Assembly: GCF_012971725.1 (NCBI RefSeq)
Contig: NZ_CP048833.1
Span: 5,518,001 to 5,582,000 of the forward strand
Length of the DNA: 64,000 nucleotides
DNA from: Pseudomonas multiresinivorans
GTDB lineage: Bacteria; Pseudomonadota; Gammaproteobacteria; Pseudomonadales; Pseudomonadaceae
Reading direction: 5' to 3'
The first letter of the stretch is position 1; each line of letters begins with the position of its first letter. Below, one piece after another: positions 8,100-16,079 of this stretch. The notes under the pieces were generated by a model. That model searched no databases. It had not been told where the DNA came from and saw only the letters and a list, made by a program, of their open reading frames with translations. The position numbers were made by a program, and so were the translations under genes.

Positions 8100-9299
8100 A
8101 TGAACAGCACCGCCAAACCCCTCGCCGGCCTCAAGGTCATCGAACTCGGCACCCTGATCGCCGGCCCCTTCGCCTCGCGCCTGTGCGCGGAATTCGGCGC
8201 CGAGGTGATCAAGGTCGAGTCGCCCGATGGCGGCGACCCGCTGCGCAAGTGGCGCAAGCTCTACGAGGGCACCTCGCTGTGGTGGTTCGTACAGGCGCGC
8301 AACAAGCGCTCGCTGACCCTGAACCTCAAGCACGAGGCCGGCCGCGAGGTGCTGAAGAAGCTGCTGGCCGAAGCCGACATCCTGATCGAGAACTTCCGCC
8401 CCGGAGTGCTGGAGAAGCTCGGCCTGGGCTGGGAGGTGATCCACGCGCTGAACCCGAAGCTGGTGATGGTGCGCCTGTCGGGCTTCGGCCAGAGCGGCCC
8501 CTACAAGGACCAGCCGGGCTTCGGCGCGGTGGGCGAGTCCATGGGTGGGCTGCGCTACATCACCGGCTTCGAGGACCGCCCGCCGGTGCGCACCGGCATC
8601 TCCATCGGCGATTCCATCGCAGCGCTGTGGGGCGTGATCGGTGCGCTCATGGCATTGCGTCATCGCGAGGTGAACGGCGGCGCCGGCCAGGTGGTGGACG
8701 TGGCGCTCTACGAGGCGGTGTTCGCCATGATGGAGTCGATGGTTCCGGAGTTCGACGTATTCGGCTTCATCCGCGAACGCACCGGCAACATCATGCCAGG
8801 CATCACGCCCTCCTCCGTGCACACTACGGCCGATGGCAAGCATGTGCAGATCGCCGCCAACGGCGACGCCATCTTCCGCCGCTTCATGACCGCCATCGGT
8901 CGCCTGGACCTCGCCGAAGACCCGACGCTCGCCAGCAACGACGGCCGCGATGCCCGTCGCGATGAGCTCTACGGCATCATCGATCGCTGGGCGCGTTCCG
9001 AATCGCTGGACACCGTGCTCAAGGTGCTGAACGAAGCGGAGGTGCCGGCCAGCCGCATCTTCTCCGCCGAAGACATGTTCAGCGACCCGCAATTCCTGGC
9101 GCGGGAGATGTTCCTCTCCGCCAAGCTGCCGGACGGCAAATCCTTCCGCATGCCCGGTATCGTGCCCAAGCTCTCCGACACCCCCGGCAGCGCCGAGTGG
9201 ATCGGCCCGAAACTGGGCGAGCATACCGACGAGGTGCTTTCCGGGCTGGGCTACGACGCAGCCGCCATCGCCGCGTTGCGCAAGGACGGCGCGGTCTGA
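8100..9299 (+). CDS. CaiB/BaiF-family CoA-transferase (stand-alone)
   Basis: A second class III CoA-transferase, 399 residues, clearly divergent from the one at 97-1269. It has LAGLKVIELGTLIAGP near the N-terminus, IENFRPGVLEKLGLG (about 96-110), LSGFGQSGPYKDQPGFG, and a likely catalytic aspartate at D171 in RTGISIGDSIAALWG. No acyl-CoA dehydrogenase, hydratase or regulator is adjacent: the left neighbour is the divergent diguanylate cyclase and the right one is vapB. The substrate is unknown; succinyl-CoA-linked dicarboxylic acids are common for this branch but this is not shown here. Confidence 0.9.
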   Translation: MNSTAKPLAGLKVIELGTLIAGPFASRLCAEFGAEVIKVESPDGGDPLRKWRKLYEGTSLWWFVQARNKRSLTLNLKHEAGREVLKKLLAEADILIENFRPGVLEKLGLGWEVIHALNPKLVMVRLSGFGQSGPYKDQPGFGAVGESMGGLRYITGFEDRPPVRTGISIGDSIAALWGVIGALMALRHREVNGGAGQVVDVALYEAVFAMMESMVPEFDVFGFIRERTGNIMPGITPSSVHTTADGKHVQIAANGDAIFRRFMTAIGRLDLAEDPTLASNDGRDARRDELYGIIDRWARSESLDTVLKVLNEAEVPASRIFSAEDMFSDPQFLAREMFLSAKLPDGKSFRMPGIVPKLSDTPGSAEWIGPKLGEHTDEVLSGLGYDAAAIAALRKDGAV

Positions 9300-9319
9300 C
9301 GCCTTTGCTCCTCTCTTTT

Positions 9320-9412
9320 GTAGGAGCGAGCTTGCTCGCGAACCGCGCAACACCGAACCGATCGGTGAGACTGTTCGCGAGCAAGGACTGGGCGTCCCCC
9401 TCGGTCCTACAG
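9320..9412. repeat. Pair of inverted REP-like units
   Basis: Left unit 9320-9342 reads GTAGGAGCGAGCTTGC onward. Right unit 9373-9412 is inverted and has a variant centre, GCAAGGACTGGGCGTC, before CCTACAG. The same 40-base variant unit recurs at 18423-18462. Confidence 0.8.
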
Positions 9413-9445
9413 CCAGACCTCCTCTTTCACTGGAGGCTTGCACGT

Positions 9446-9481
9446 ATATCCCATTGACATATCCCATCGAAAAACTAGCAT
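9446..9481 (+). promoter_or_regulatory. vapBC promoter with direct-repeat operator
   Basis: TTGACA at 9454-9459 and TAGCAT at 9476-9481 are spaced 16 bases apart, a good sigma-70 promoter. Two exact copies of ATATCCCAT (9446-9454 and 9459-9467) start 13 bases apart and straddle the -35 box, a likely site for autorepression by the VapBC complex. A strong ribosome site (AAAGGGAGGT) follows before vapB. Confidence 0.6.
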
Positions 9482-9514
9482 GGCCAATATCAGCCATCCA
9501 AAGGGAGGTCCGTC

Positions 9515-9745
9515 ATGGAACAAGGCTCCGTTTTCCAGAGCAACCGCAGTCAGGCCATCCGCCTCCCCAAAGCGGTGGCACTGCCGGAAGAAGTGAAACG
9601 TGTCGACGTGGTCGCCGTGGGGCGCACTCGCATCATCAGCCCCGCTGGAGAATCCTGGGACAGCTGGTTCGACGGGGATGATGTGACCGCCGATTTCATG
9701 AGCGAGCGCGAGCAACCCGCCGATCAGGAGCGCGAGGGTTTCTGA
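9515..9745 (+). CDS. vapB: VapB-family antitoxin
   Basis: A 76-residue antitoxin with an N-terminal AbrB/MazE-like swapped-hairpin DNA-binding region (VFQSNRSQAIRLPKAVALP) and a C-terminal toxin-binding tail (WDSWFDGDDVTADFMSEREQ). It closely resembles the enterobacterial VapB/MvpT antitoxin as I know it. It starts behind AAAGGGAGGT and overlaps the toxin gene by one base (TGATG), the usual coupled arrangement. It should neutralise VapC and repress its own promoter. Confidence 0.93.
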   Translation: MEQGSVFQSNRSQAIRLPKAVALPEEVKRVDVVAVGRTRIISPAGESWDSWFDGDDVTADFMSEREQPADQEREGF

Positions 9746-10149
9746 TGCTGAAGTACTTGCTGGATACCAACATCTGCATCTTCACCATCAAAAACAAACC
9801 CGAAGCTGTACGCGAGGCTTTCAATCGCCATTACGGCCAGCTCTGCATCAGCTCGATTACCTTGATGGAACTGATCTACGGTGCAGAAAAATCTTCAGCT
9901 CCCGAAGCAAATCTGGCAGTGGTGGAAGGATTCGCGGCGCGGCTGGAAGTCCTGCCCTACGACACCGATGCCGCCGCACATACCGGTCAGCTGCGTGCCG
10001 AATTGGCGAAGGTCGGGAAGCCCATCGGCCCCTACGATCAGATGATCGCAGGGCATGCCCGCTCACTCGGACTGATCGTGGTCACCAACAATCTGCGCGA
10101 ATTCGAACGTGTTCCAGGGCTGCGCCTGGAAGACTGGACGAAGTCCTGA
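9745..10149 (+). CDS. vapC: VapC-family PIN-domain ribonuclease toxin
   Basis: A 134-residue PIN-domain toxin. Conserved acidic residues are D7 (LLDTN), E42 (TLMELIYG) and D98 (GPYDQMIAGHA), followed by VVTNNLREFERV. It closely resembles Salmonella/Shigella VapC (MvpA), known to cleave initiator tRNA-fMet in the anticodon stem-loop; the same target here is inference. It lies between a lone CoA-transferase and a regulator cluster and is bordered by REP-like units on both sides, a pattern consistent with an acquired module. Confidence 0.94.
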   Translation: MLKYLLDTNICIFTIKNKPEAVREAFNRHYGQLCISSITLMELIYGAEKSSAPEANLAVVEGFAARLEVLPYDTDAAAHTGQLRAELAKVGKPIGPYDQMIAGHARSLGLIVVTNNLREFERVPGLRLEDWTKS

Positions 10150-10152
10150 AGC

Positions 10153-10181
10153 TGTAGGGAGTGAGCCTGCTCGCTCCTACA
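10153..10181. repeat. Short REP-like hairpin after vapC
   Basis: A degenerate REP unit (TGTAGGGAGTGAGC, then GCTCGCTCCTAC) forming an imperfect hairpin three bases after the vapC stop. It may also help end transcription from both converging genes, but no T-run follows. Confidence 0.6.
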
Positions 10182-10191
10182 GAAAAGCCGG

Positions 10192-10878
10192 TCAGCCCGC
10201 TTCCTGCTCAGGCGCCTCGCTCTGCGCGATGAACTCCAGCATCTTCTCGCTGCCGTCCAGCAGGTCGGCGTGGATCGCCTCGCGGGCGGCGGGGCCGTTG
10301 CGTTCGCGCAGGGCGCGCAGGACGTCCCAGTGGTGCTCGATGGCCATGCGCTCGTTGAAGTCGGCGTAGGCCTGGGCGATCAGCGGGCCGGTGCGCATCC
10401 ACAGGCTGTCGAGAAAGGCGCGCAGCAGCGGCATGCCGGCGATGTCGGCGAGGGCGAAGTGGAAGGCCTGGTTGAGTTTGAGCGCCAGCACCAGGTCATC
10501 CGCGTGGATCGCGTCGAGGTTCTCGCGGATGTTGGCTTCCAGCTCGTCCAATTGCTCATCGCTGGCGCGGGCAGCGGCGGTCTCGGCGGCGAGACCTTCG
10601 AGCGCCACGCGGATGCTGCGGATCTCCAGGTACTGCTCGAGGGTGAGCAGCGGCACACGGATGTCCCGCGGCGTCTTCAGCACCAGCGCCTGTTCCTTGG
10701 CCAGTTGCAGGATGGCGTCGCGCACCGGGGTGACGCTGGTGCCCAGTTGCTGGGCCAGGTCACGGATGCGCAGGCGATCGTCCGGCTTGAAGCGGCCGGT
10801 GATCAGTGCCTCGCGCAGCAGCGCGTAGACGCCGCTGCCCAGGTAGGAATGATTGAGCCCTTCGATCGGGTAGTTCAT
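10192..10878 (-). CDS. GntR-family regulator, FCD (FadR-C) type
   Basis: A 228-residue regulator with an N-terminal GntR winged helix (VYALLREALITGRFKPDDRL, LAQQLGTSVTPVRDAILQL) and a C-terminal FCD helical domain (about residues 85-215; LEGLAAETAAARASDEQL, FHFALADIAG, EHHWDVLRAL), which often binds a metal and a small carboxylate. It follows the SDR gene on the same strand after 72 bases, probably as one transcript. It is the best candidate to bind the 22-bp palindrome at 11753-11774. Confidence 0.92.
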   Translation of the reverse strand: MNYPIEGLNHSYLGSGVYALLREALITGRFKPDDRLRIRDLAQQLGTSVTPVRDAILQLAKEQALVLKTPRDIRVPLLTLEQYLEIRSIRVALEGLAAETAAARASDEQLDELEANIRENLDAIHADDLVLALKLNQAFHFALADIAGMPLLRAFLDSLWMRTGPLIAQAYADFNERMAIEHHWDVLRALRERNGPAAREAIHADLLDGSEKMLEFIAQSEAPEQEAG

Positions 10879-10950
10879 CGCCGTCTCATCGCGTGGTGCG
10901 GAATTCGGGCGCGAATGATGGTCGCTGATCGCGCCGAATGCCAGCCGGTT

Positions 10951-11685
10951 TCACACATGCTGCCCGCCGTTGACGTGAATTTCAGCACCATTCACGTAGG
11001 ACGCGCCGCTGGTGCAGAGGAAATGGATGAGCGATGCGACCTCCTCTGGCTTGCCCAGGCGATGCATCGGGATATCGCGTTCGACGATCAGCTCGGTGCC
11101 CGAAGACAGGATGGCCGTGTCGATTTCCCCCGGCGCAATCGCATTTACCCGCACGCCGTGCGGGCCGAAGTCGTGGGCCATCTCGCGGGTCAGCGCGGCC
11201 AGCGCGGCTTTCGAACAGGCGTAGGCCGCGCCAGCAAAGGGATGCACGCGCGAACCGGCGATGGAGGTGACGTTGATCACCGAGCCCTTGGCTGCCTTCA
11301 GCTCGTCGAACAGGCCGCGCGCCAGCAGCGCGGTGGAGAACAGATTGACGTTGAACACCTTCAGCCAGGTGGCGTAGTCGCTGCCCAGCACGCCCAGGCG
11401 TTCGCCTTCCGGGCCCTTGGGCGAGATGCCGGCGTTGTTCACCAGGGCGTGCAGCGAGCCGCCGAGCTTCTCGCGGATCATCGGCAGGCTGGCCTGCACG
11501 CTGTCGATGTCTTCCAGGTCCAGGTGGATGTGGTTGATCAGGCCTTCGGCCCAGGGGCACTCGGCGCTCCAGTCCTGGCGCGAGGCTGTGAACACGCGCC
11601 AGCCGGCGGCGTTGAAGTGCTTCACCGTGGCATGGCCGATGCCGCGGCTGGCGCCGGTGAGAAGCAGGGTTCTGGTCTGGTTCAT
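10951..11685 (-). CDS. Short-chain dehydrogenase/reductase (SDR)
   Basis: A classical SDR of 244 residues with the NAD(P) motif TGASRGIGH near the start, NNAGISPKG, the catalytic serine region NVTSIAGS, and the YxxxK pair in AAYACSKAAL. The start at 11685 (MNQTRTLLLTGAS) follows GAAGGGGA. It is divergent from the binding protein/kinase/aminotransferase genes and shares their intergenic operator. It could oxidise or reduce an alcohol or aldehyde in the same pathway; the substrate is unknown. Confidence 0.9.
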   Translation of the reverse strand: MNQTRTLLLTGASRGIGHATVKHFNAAGWRVFTASRQDWSAECPWAEGLINHIHLDLEDIDSVQASLPMIREKLGGSLHALVNNAGISPKGPEGERLGVLGSDYATWLKVFNVNLFSTALLARGLFDELKAAKGSVINVTSIAGSRVHPFAGAAYACSKAALAALTREMAHDFGPHGVRVNAIAPGEIDTAILSSGTELIVERDIPMHRLGKPEEVASLIHFLCTSGASYVNGAEIHVNGGQHV

Positions 11686-11752
11686 GGTGCAGGCATCCCC
11701 TTCATTTGAGTGCGCGCGAGTGGTGAGCGTCCTTGGAGCGCTGGCGCCAATA

Positions 11753-11774
11753 AAAACATGATGCATCATGTTTT
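11753..11774. promoter_or_regulatory. Perfect 22-bp palindrome (likely operator)
   Basis: AAAACATGATG followed immediately by its exact reverse complement. It lies 67 bases upstream of the SDR start and about 225 bases upstream of the divergent binding-protein gene. A partial echo, GATGTTTT, follows at about 11779. Its length and AT-rich ends suit a dimeric GntR/FCD regulator. Confidence 0.7.
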
Positions 11775-11850
11775 GGAAGATGTTTTAATCGGTCCAGCTT
11801 GGTCCTACAACGAGCTATCCGAACAACAACAAGAAACGGAGCAACTTCCC

Positions 11851-11889
11851 ATGATCGACCGCACCTGTTCCGCCCGTTCCTCTCCCTGA
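11851..11889 (+). CDS. Possible 12-codon leader peptide
   Basis: ATG at 11851 encodes MIDRTCSARSSP and then a stop. It is preceded by ACGGAGCAACTTCCC, a usable ribosome site, and ends 110 bases before the binding-protein gene. It could be a leader peptide or chance; only its position and ribosome site support it. Confidence 0.2.
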   Translation: MIDRTCSARSSP

Positions 11890-11998
11890 TGTCCGAGGGC
11901 AACGCCAGCCGGCCTTTCAGCTTGGTCCGGCACGTCGCCCCACTCTTGAAGCTGCCCTCTTATTCATGGGCCGGATTGGCCCGCTCAGGAGTCATCGC

Positions 11999-13027
11999 AT
12001 GTTCAAGAAAGCCATAGCACTGATGATGTTGGCCGGCGGCGCCGCCCAGCTCCACGCCGAGACACTGACCGTGGTGTCGTTCGGTGGCGACAACAAGGTG
12101 GCCCAGGAAAAGGCCTTCTACAAACCCTTCGAGCAGCAGGCCAAGGTCACCGTGCAGGGCGCCGAGTACAACGGCGAGATGGCCAAGATCAAGGTCATGG
12201 CCGACACCGGCAAGACCAGCTGGGACGTGGTCGAGGTGGAATCCCCGGAACTGATGCGCGGTTGCAGCGAAGGCCTGTTCGAGCAGCTCGACTGGAGCAA
12301 GCTCGGCAAGCAGGCCGACTTCCTCGACGCCGCCGTGAGCGACTGCGGCGTGGGCATCTTCATCTGGTCCACGGTGCTCACCTACGACGCCAAGAAACTC
12401 GCCAGCGCACCCACCGGCTGGGCCGATTTCTGGGACGTGAAGAAGTACCCGGGCAAGCGCGGCCTGCGCCGTGGCGCCAAGTTCACCCTGGAATTCGCCC
12501 TGGAAGCCGACGGCGTGAAACAGGCCGACCTGTACAAGGTGCTGGCCACCAAGGAAGGCGTGGACCGCGCGTTCAAGAAACTCGACGAGATCAAGCCCTA
12601 CATCCAGTGGTGGGAAGCCGGCGCGCAACCGCTGCAATGGCTGGCCGCTGGCGACGTGGTGATGACCTCGGCCTACAACGGCCGCGTCGCCACCGCGCAG
12701 AAGGAAGGCCGCGACTTCGCCATCCAGTGGAACGGCAGCATCTACGACCTGGACCACTGGGCCATCGTCAAGGGCAGCCCGAAGAAGGACCTGGCCGAGC
12801 AGTTCATCGCCCTGGCCAACAAGCCTGAGCACCAGAAGGTCTTCGCCGAGAACATTCCCTACGGCCCGACCAACAAGAACACCATCCCGCTGATCGACGC
12901 CGCCATCGCGCCGAAACTCCCCACCGCGCCGCAGAACCTGGAGAACGCGCGCGCCATGGACACCGAGTTCTGGATCGACCACGGCGAGGAACTGGAAACC
13001 CGCTTCAACGCCTGGGCGAGCAAGTAA
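11999..13027 (+). CDS. ABC transporter periplasmic substrate-binding protein (polyamine/PotD-like)
   Basis: A 342-residue exported binding protein. The signal peptide runs MFKKAIALMMLAGGAAQLHA, with cleavage predicted before ETLTVVSFGG. The mature part resembles the PotD/spermidine-putrescine family (SWDVVEVESPE, YDAKKLASAPTGWADFWD, NGRVATAQKEG). The start at 11999 follows AGGAG. No permease or ATPase gene is nearby, so it must work with components encoded elsewhere. It is followed by a kinase and a class III PLP enzyme, suggesting uptake of an amino or hydroxyamino compound that is then phosphorylated. Confidence 0.9.
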   Translation: MFKKAIALMMLAGGAAQLHAETLTVVSFGGDNKVAQEKAFYKPFEQQAKVTVQGAEYNGEMAKIKVMADTGKTSWDVVEVESPELMRGCSEGLFEQLDWSKLGKQADFLDAAVSDCGVGIFIWSTVLTYDAKKLASAPTGWADFWDVKKYPGKRGLRRGAKFTLEFALEADGVKQADLYKVLATKEGVDRAFKKLDEIKPYIQWWEAGAQPLQWLAAGDVVMTSAYNGRVATAQKEGRDFAIQWNGSIYDLDHWAIVKGSPKKDLAEQFIALANKPEHQKVFAENIPYGPTNKNTIPLIDAAIAPKLPTAPQNLENARAMDTEFWIDHGEELETRFNAWASK

Positions 13028-13125
13028 GCCTGGCGCTCCCGCCCGGCCCCGCGCCGGGCGGACGCGCCACCCCGCCTGGCCGCTGCAATACCGAACGACC
13101 GCTGAACCCTGCTGGAGATGTACCC

Positions 13126-14202
13126 GTGCCCCTCAATACCGCTCCCGTCCACGATCACCTGCTGGAAGCGGCCCCCGCCCAGGTGAGCGACGCCCAGGCC
13201 GCTGCCATCGCCGACGAATACTTCGGCCAGCGCGGCACGCTGAACCGCCTCGCCGGCGAACGCGACCTGAACTTCCACATCGCCCACGGCCATGGCGACG
13301 ATCGCCTGCTGAAGCTCTCGCACCCGCTGGAGGACCCGCAGGTGGTGGACTTCCAGACCCGCGCCCTGCTGCGTGTCGAGGCCCTGGCCCCGACCCTGGC
13401 GGTGCAGCGCGTCTACCCCTCGCTCAACGGCGAGCACCAGATTCCTATCACTGTCGATGGCCAGCCGATGATTGCCCGGCTGTTCTCCTTCGTCGACGGA
13501 GTTCCGCTGCACCGTGTCCAGCAACGCAGCCGCGCCCTGCGCGAGAACCTGGGCGACGACCTGGCCCGCCTGGGCCTGGCGCTCAAGGGTTTCGAACACC
13601 CGGCCACCGCCGACCACGAACTGCTCTGGGACCTCAAGCACGCCTCGCGCCTGCGCAACCTGCTGGTCTACATACAGGATCGAGAACAGCGCGCCCTGGT
13701 GGAGCGTTTCCTCGACAATTTCGAACGCCACGCCCTGCCCCGCCAGGCCACACTGCGCGCCCAGGTGATCCACAACGACCTGAACCCGCACAACGTCATC
13801 GTCGATGCCGAGCACCCGGACCGGGTGCGCAACATCCTCGACTTCGGCGACATGGTCCACGCGCCACTGGTCAACGACCTGGGCGTCGCCGCCGCCTACC
13901 AAGTGGGCGAGCCGGACGCACCGCTGGCCACCGCCTGCGAGATGATCGCCGCCTACCATCGCCGCTGCCCGCTTCTGGCCGAGGAACAGGAAATCCTCGC
14001 CGACCTGATCGCCACACGGTTGATCATGACGCTGAGCATCACCGCCTGGCGCGCCAGCCTGCATCCCGAGAACCGCGACTACATCCTGCGCAACACCGGC
14101 CACGCCTGGCAGGCCGTGCAAGGCCTGGCCCGCCTGAGCCGGGAACAGGCGCAGGAGCAGATCTTCGCCGCCTGCGCCAAACAAGAGGAGCCCCGCCCAT
14201 GA
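13126..14202 (+). CDS. APH-fold small-molecule kinase (hydroxylysine kinase-like)
   Basis: A 358-residue aminoglycoside-phosphotransferase-fold kinase. The catalytic loop HNDLNPHNVIVD has the base at D218, and the metal site ILDFGD follows at 237-242. The GTG start at 13126 lies 9 bases after GGAG. It overlaps the following aminotransferase-family gene by four bases. A kinase of this type paired with a phospho-lyase-like PLP enzyme mirrors the hydroxylysine kinase/phosphohydroxylysine lyase pair known from animals. Homoserine-kinase-like labels are the main alternative. The true substrate is not established here. Confidence 0.8.
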   Translation: MPLNTAPVHDHLLEAAPAQVSDAQAAAIADEYFGQRGTLNRLAGERDLNFHIAHGHGDDRLLKLSHPLEDPQVVDFQTRALLRVEALAPTLAVQRVYPSLNGEHQIPITVDGQPMIARLFSFVDGVPLHRVQQRSRALRENLGDDLARLGLALKGFEHPATADHELLWDLKHASRLRNLLVYIQDREQRALVERFLDNFERHALPRQATLRAQVIHNDLNPHNVIVDAEHPDRVRNILDFGDMVHAPLVNDLGVAAAYQVGEPDAPLATACEMIAAYHRRCPLLAEEQEILADLIATRLIMTLSITAWRASLHPENRDYILRNTGHAWQAVQGLARLSREQAQEQIFAACAKQEEPRP

Positions 14203-15521
14203 CCATGCCCAACGGATTCAGCGCCGCCGACGCCGAGCGCCTGAGCGAACAGGAACGCCGCCTGATCGAGCGCCGCGCGCGCCTGCTCGGCCCGGCCTAC
14301 CGGCTGTTCTACGAGCGCCCGCTGCACACGGTGCGCGGCGAGGGCGTGTGGCTCTACGACAATCAGGGCAACCGCTACCTCGACGCCTACAACAACGTCG
14401 CCTCCATCGGCCACTGCCACCCGCGCGTGGTGCAAGCCATCGCCAGCCAGGCGGCGGTGTTGAACACCCATACCCGCTACCTGCAGGAAGGCATTCTCGA
14501 CTACGCCGAGGACCTGCTCGCCACCTTCCCCGAAGGCCTGGACCAGGTGATGTTCACCTGCACCGGCAGCGAGGCGAACGACCTCGCCCTGCGCATCGCC
14601 CGCCAGTACACCGGTGGCACCGGGGTGATCATCACCCGCTTCGCCTACCACGGCGTCACCGGGACCATTTCCGAGCTGTCGCCGTCCCTCGGCGCCGGCA
14701 TCACCCTGCCCGCCCACGCCCGCACCGTGCGCGCGCCCGATGCTTACCGACTGGGTGCGGAAAACGTCGGCAAGCTGTTCGCCGACGACGTGCGCGCCGC
14801 CATCGCCGACCTGCGCGCCCATGGCATCAAGCCTGCCGCGCTGCTGATCGACGGCATCTTCGCCAGCGACGGCGTGCTGGCCGATCCGGCCGGATTCCTT
14901 GCCGAAGCCGTGAAGGTCGCCCAGGACGAAGGCCTGCTCTACATCGCCGACGAAGTGCAGAGCGGCTTCGCCCGCACCGGCGACGCCATGTGGGGCTTCC
15001 AGCGTCACGGCGTGCAACCGGACCTGGTCACGCTCGGCAAACCCATGGGCAACGGCCAGCCCATCGCCGGCGTCGTCGTGCGCCCGGAAATCCTCGAAAG
15101 CTTCGGCCGCGAAGTGCGCTACTTCAACACCTTCGGCGGAAATCCGGTGTCCTGTGCGGCGGCCCAGGCGGTGCTTGATGTGATCCGTGACGAGCAGCTT
15201 CAGGAGCGCTCCCAGCGCATCGGCACCTTCATGCTCCAGGGCATCCGCCAGCTCGCCGAGCGCCATGAACTGATCGGCGACGTACGCGGGGCGGGGCTTT
15301 TCCTCGGCGTCGAGCTGGTCACCGATCGCACCGCGAAGACCCCGGCCGCCAATCCGACTCGCCAGGTGGTCAACGCCATGCGCGAGCGTGGCGTACTGAT
15401 CAGCGCAGCCGGTCCCCTGGAGAACATCCTGAAGATCCGTCCGCTGCTGGCCTTCGAACAGGAACATGCGGAACTGTTCATCGACTGCCTGGACAAGGCG
15501 CTGCAGGAAATCTCCACCTGA
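14199..15521 (+). CDS. Class III PLP enzyme, phospho-lyase (AGXT2L)-like
   Basis: A 440-residue class III aminotransferase-fold protein with the PLP aspartate in DEVQSGFARTGD (D251) and the PLP lysine in LVTLGKPMGNG (K281). The N-terminal stretch DAYNNVASIGHCHP and LNTHTRYLQ resemble the AGXT2L branch, whose members eliminate phosphate and ammonia from phosphoethanolamine or 5-phosphohydroxylysine rather than transaminate. Coupling to the kinase (ATGA overlap) fits that chemistry. If the substrate is phosphohydroxylysine the product would be 2-aminoadipate semialdehyde. An ordinary transaminase role cannot be excluded. Confidence 0.82.
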   Translation: MTMPNGFSAADAERLSEQERRLIERRARLLGPAYRLFYERPLHTVRGEGVWLYDNQGNRYLDAYNNVASIGHCHPRVVQAIASQAAVLNTHTRYLQEGILDYAEDLLATFPEGLDQVMFTCTGSEANDLALRIARQYTGGTGVIITRFAYHGVTGTISELSPSLGAGITLPAHARTVRAPDAYRLGAENVGKLFADDVRAAIADLRAHGIKPAALLIDGIFASDGVLADPAGFLAEAVKVAQDEGLLYIADEVQSGFARTGDAMWGFQRHGVQPDLVTLGKPMGNGQPIAGVVVRPEILESFGREVRYFNTFGGNPVSCAAAQAVLDVIRDEQLQERSQRIGTFMLQGIRQLAERHELIGDVRGAGLFLGVELVTDRTAKTPAANPTRQVVNAMRERGVLISAAGPLENILKIRPLLAFEQEHAELFIDCLDKALQEIST

Positions 15522-15544
15522 CATCTTCTTCAGATAGAAACGAC

Positions 15545-15576
15545 ACGGGCCGCGATGAACATTCATCGCGGCCCGT
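15545..15576. terminator. Bidirectional hairpin terminator
   Basis: A 15-bp perfect stem, ACGGGCCGCGATGAA and its complement with a 2-base gap, between the convergent PLP-enzyme gene and the outer-membrane protein gene. A short T-run (TTT) follows on the plus strand. Confidence 0.8.
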
Positions 15577-15597
15577 TTCATTCGGCTACCAGACAGA

Positions 15598-16059
15598 TCA
15601 GAAACGCACGCCAACGTTGACCATCGCGGCCGAGCCACCCAGCACCACGAACTCCGCTCCGACCGGCCCCAGGTGCGCGCCCACCGAAGGGATGATCGCC
15701 GGCGCGACGCCGTAGCGGTTCAGCGGGATCTTGTCGCGGTAGTCGCCGCGATAGCCCTGCAGCGCGCCGCCGGTGACCTTGGCGTAGAACGGCGTGCCTT
15801 CCCAGTCGAAGCGCTTGCCGGCGTAGACATAGTTGGAGCGCTGGCTGAACGAGTTCTTGAAGGTCGCGCCACCCCAGACCACGCCATCGGCGCGGTTGCG
15901 CTCCAGGCCGATCAGTTCCTGATGGTTGTTGTGCTCCGGATCGTTGGTCCAGTGGGTCGTGTAGACGCTGGTCTGCAGGTACCAGAAGCCTCCATCCTCA
16001 TCGGCCATGGCGGTGCCAGAGCCGACGATCAGCAGCAGGGCGATCAACAGGCGGCGCAT
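15598..16059 (-). CDS. Small outer-membrane beta-barrel protein (PagP-like fold suspected)
   Basis: A 153-residue exported protein with signal peptide MRRLLIALLLIVGSGTAMA. The mature part is rich in alternating aromatic and polar residues, carries FWYLQTSVYTTHW at its start and ends NVGVRF, with the C-terminal phenylalanine typical of outer-membrane barrels. Related pseudomonad proteins are often labelled sn-glycerol-3-phosphate transporter, which I do not find supported by the sequence. It is about 20 bases downstream of the SlyB-like gene on the same strand, so co-transcription is likely. Confidence 0.65.
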   Translation of the reverse strand: MRRLLIALLLIVGSGTAMADEDGGFWYLQTSVYTTHWTNDPEHNNHQELIGLERNRADGVVWGGATFKNSFSQRSNYVYAGKRFDWEGTPFYAKVTGGALQGYRGDYRDKIPLNRYGVAPAIIPSVGAHLGPVGAEFVVLGGSAAMVNVGVRF

Positions 16060-16079
16060 GGTGGGATCTCCGCGTCAGG

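Noticed and set aside
8100..9299. A pathway around the second CoA-transferase
   Set aside because: No acyl-CoA dehydrogenase, hydratase, transporter or regulator is adjacent, so no pathway can be argued from context.
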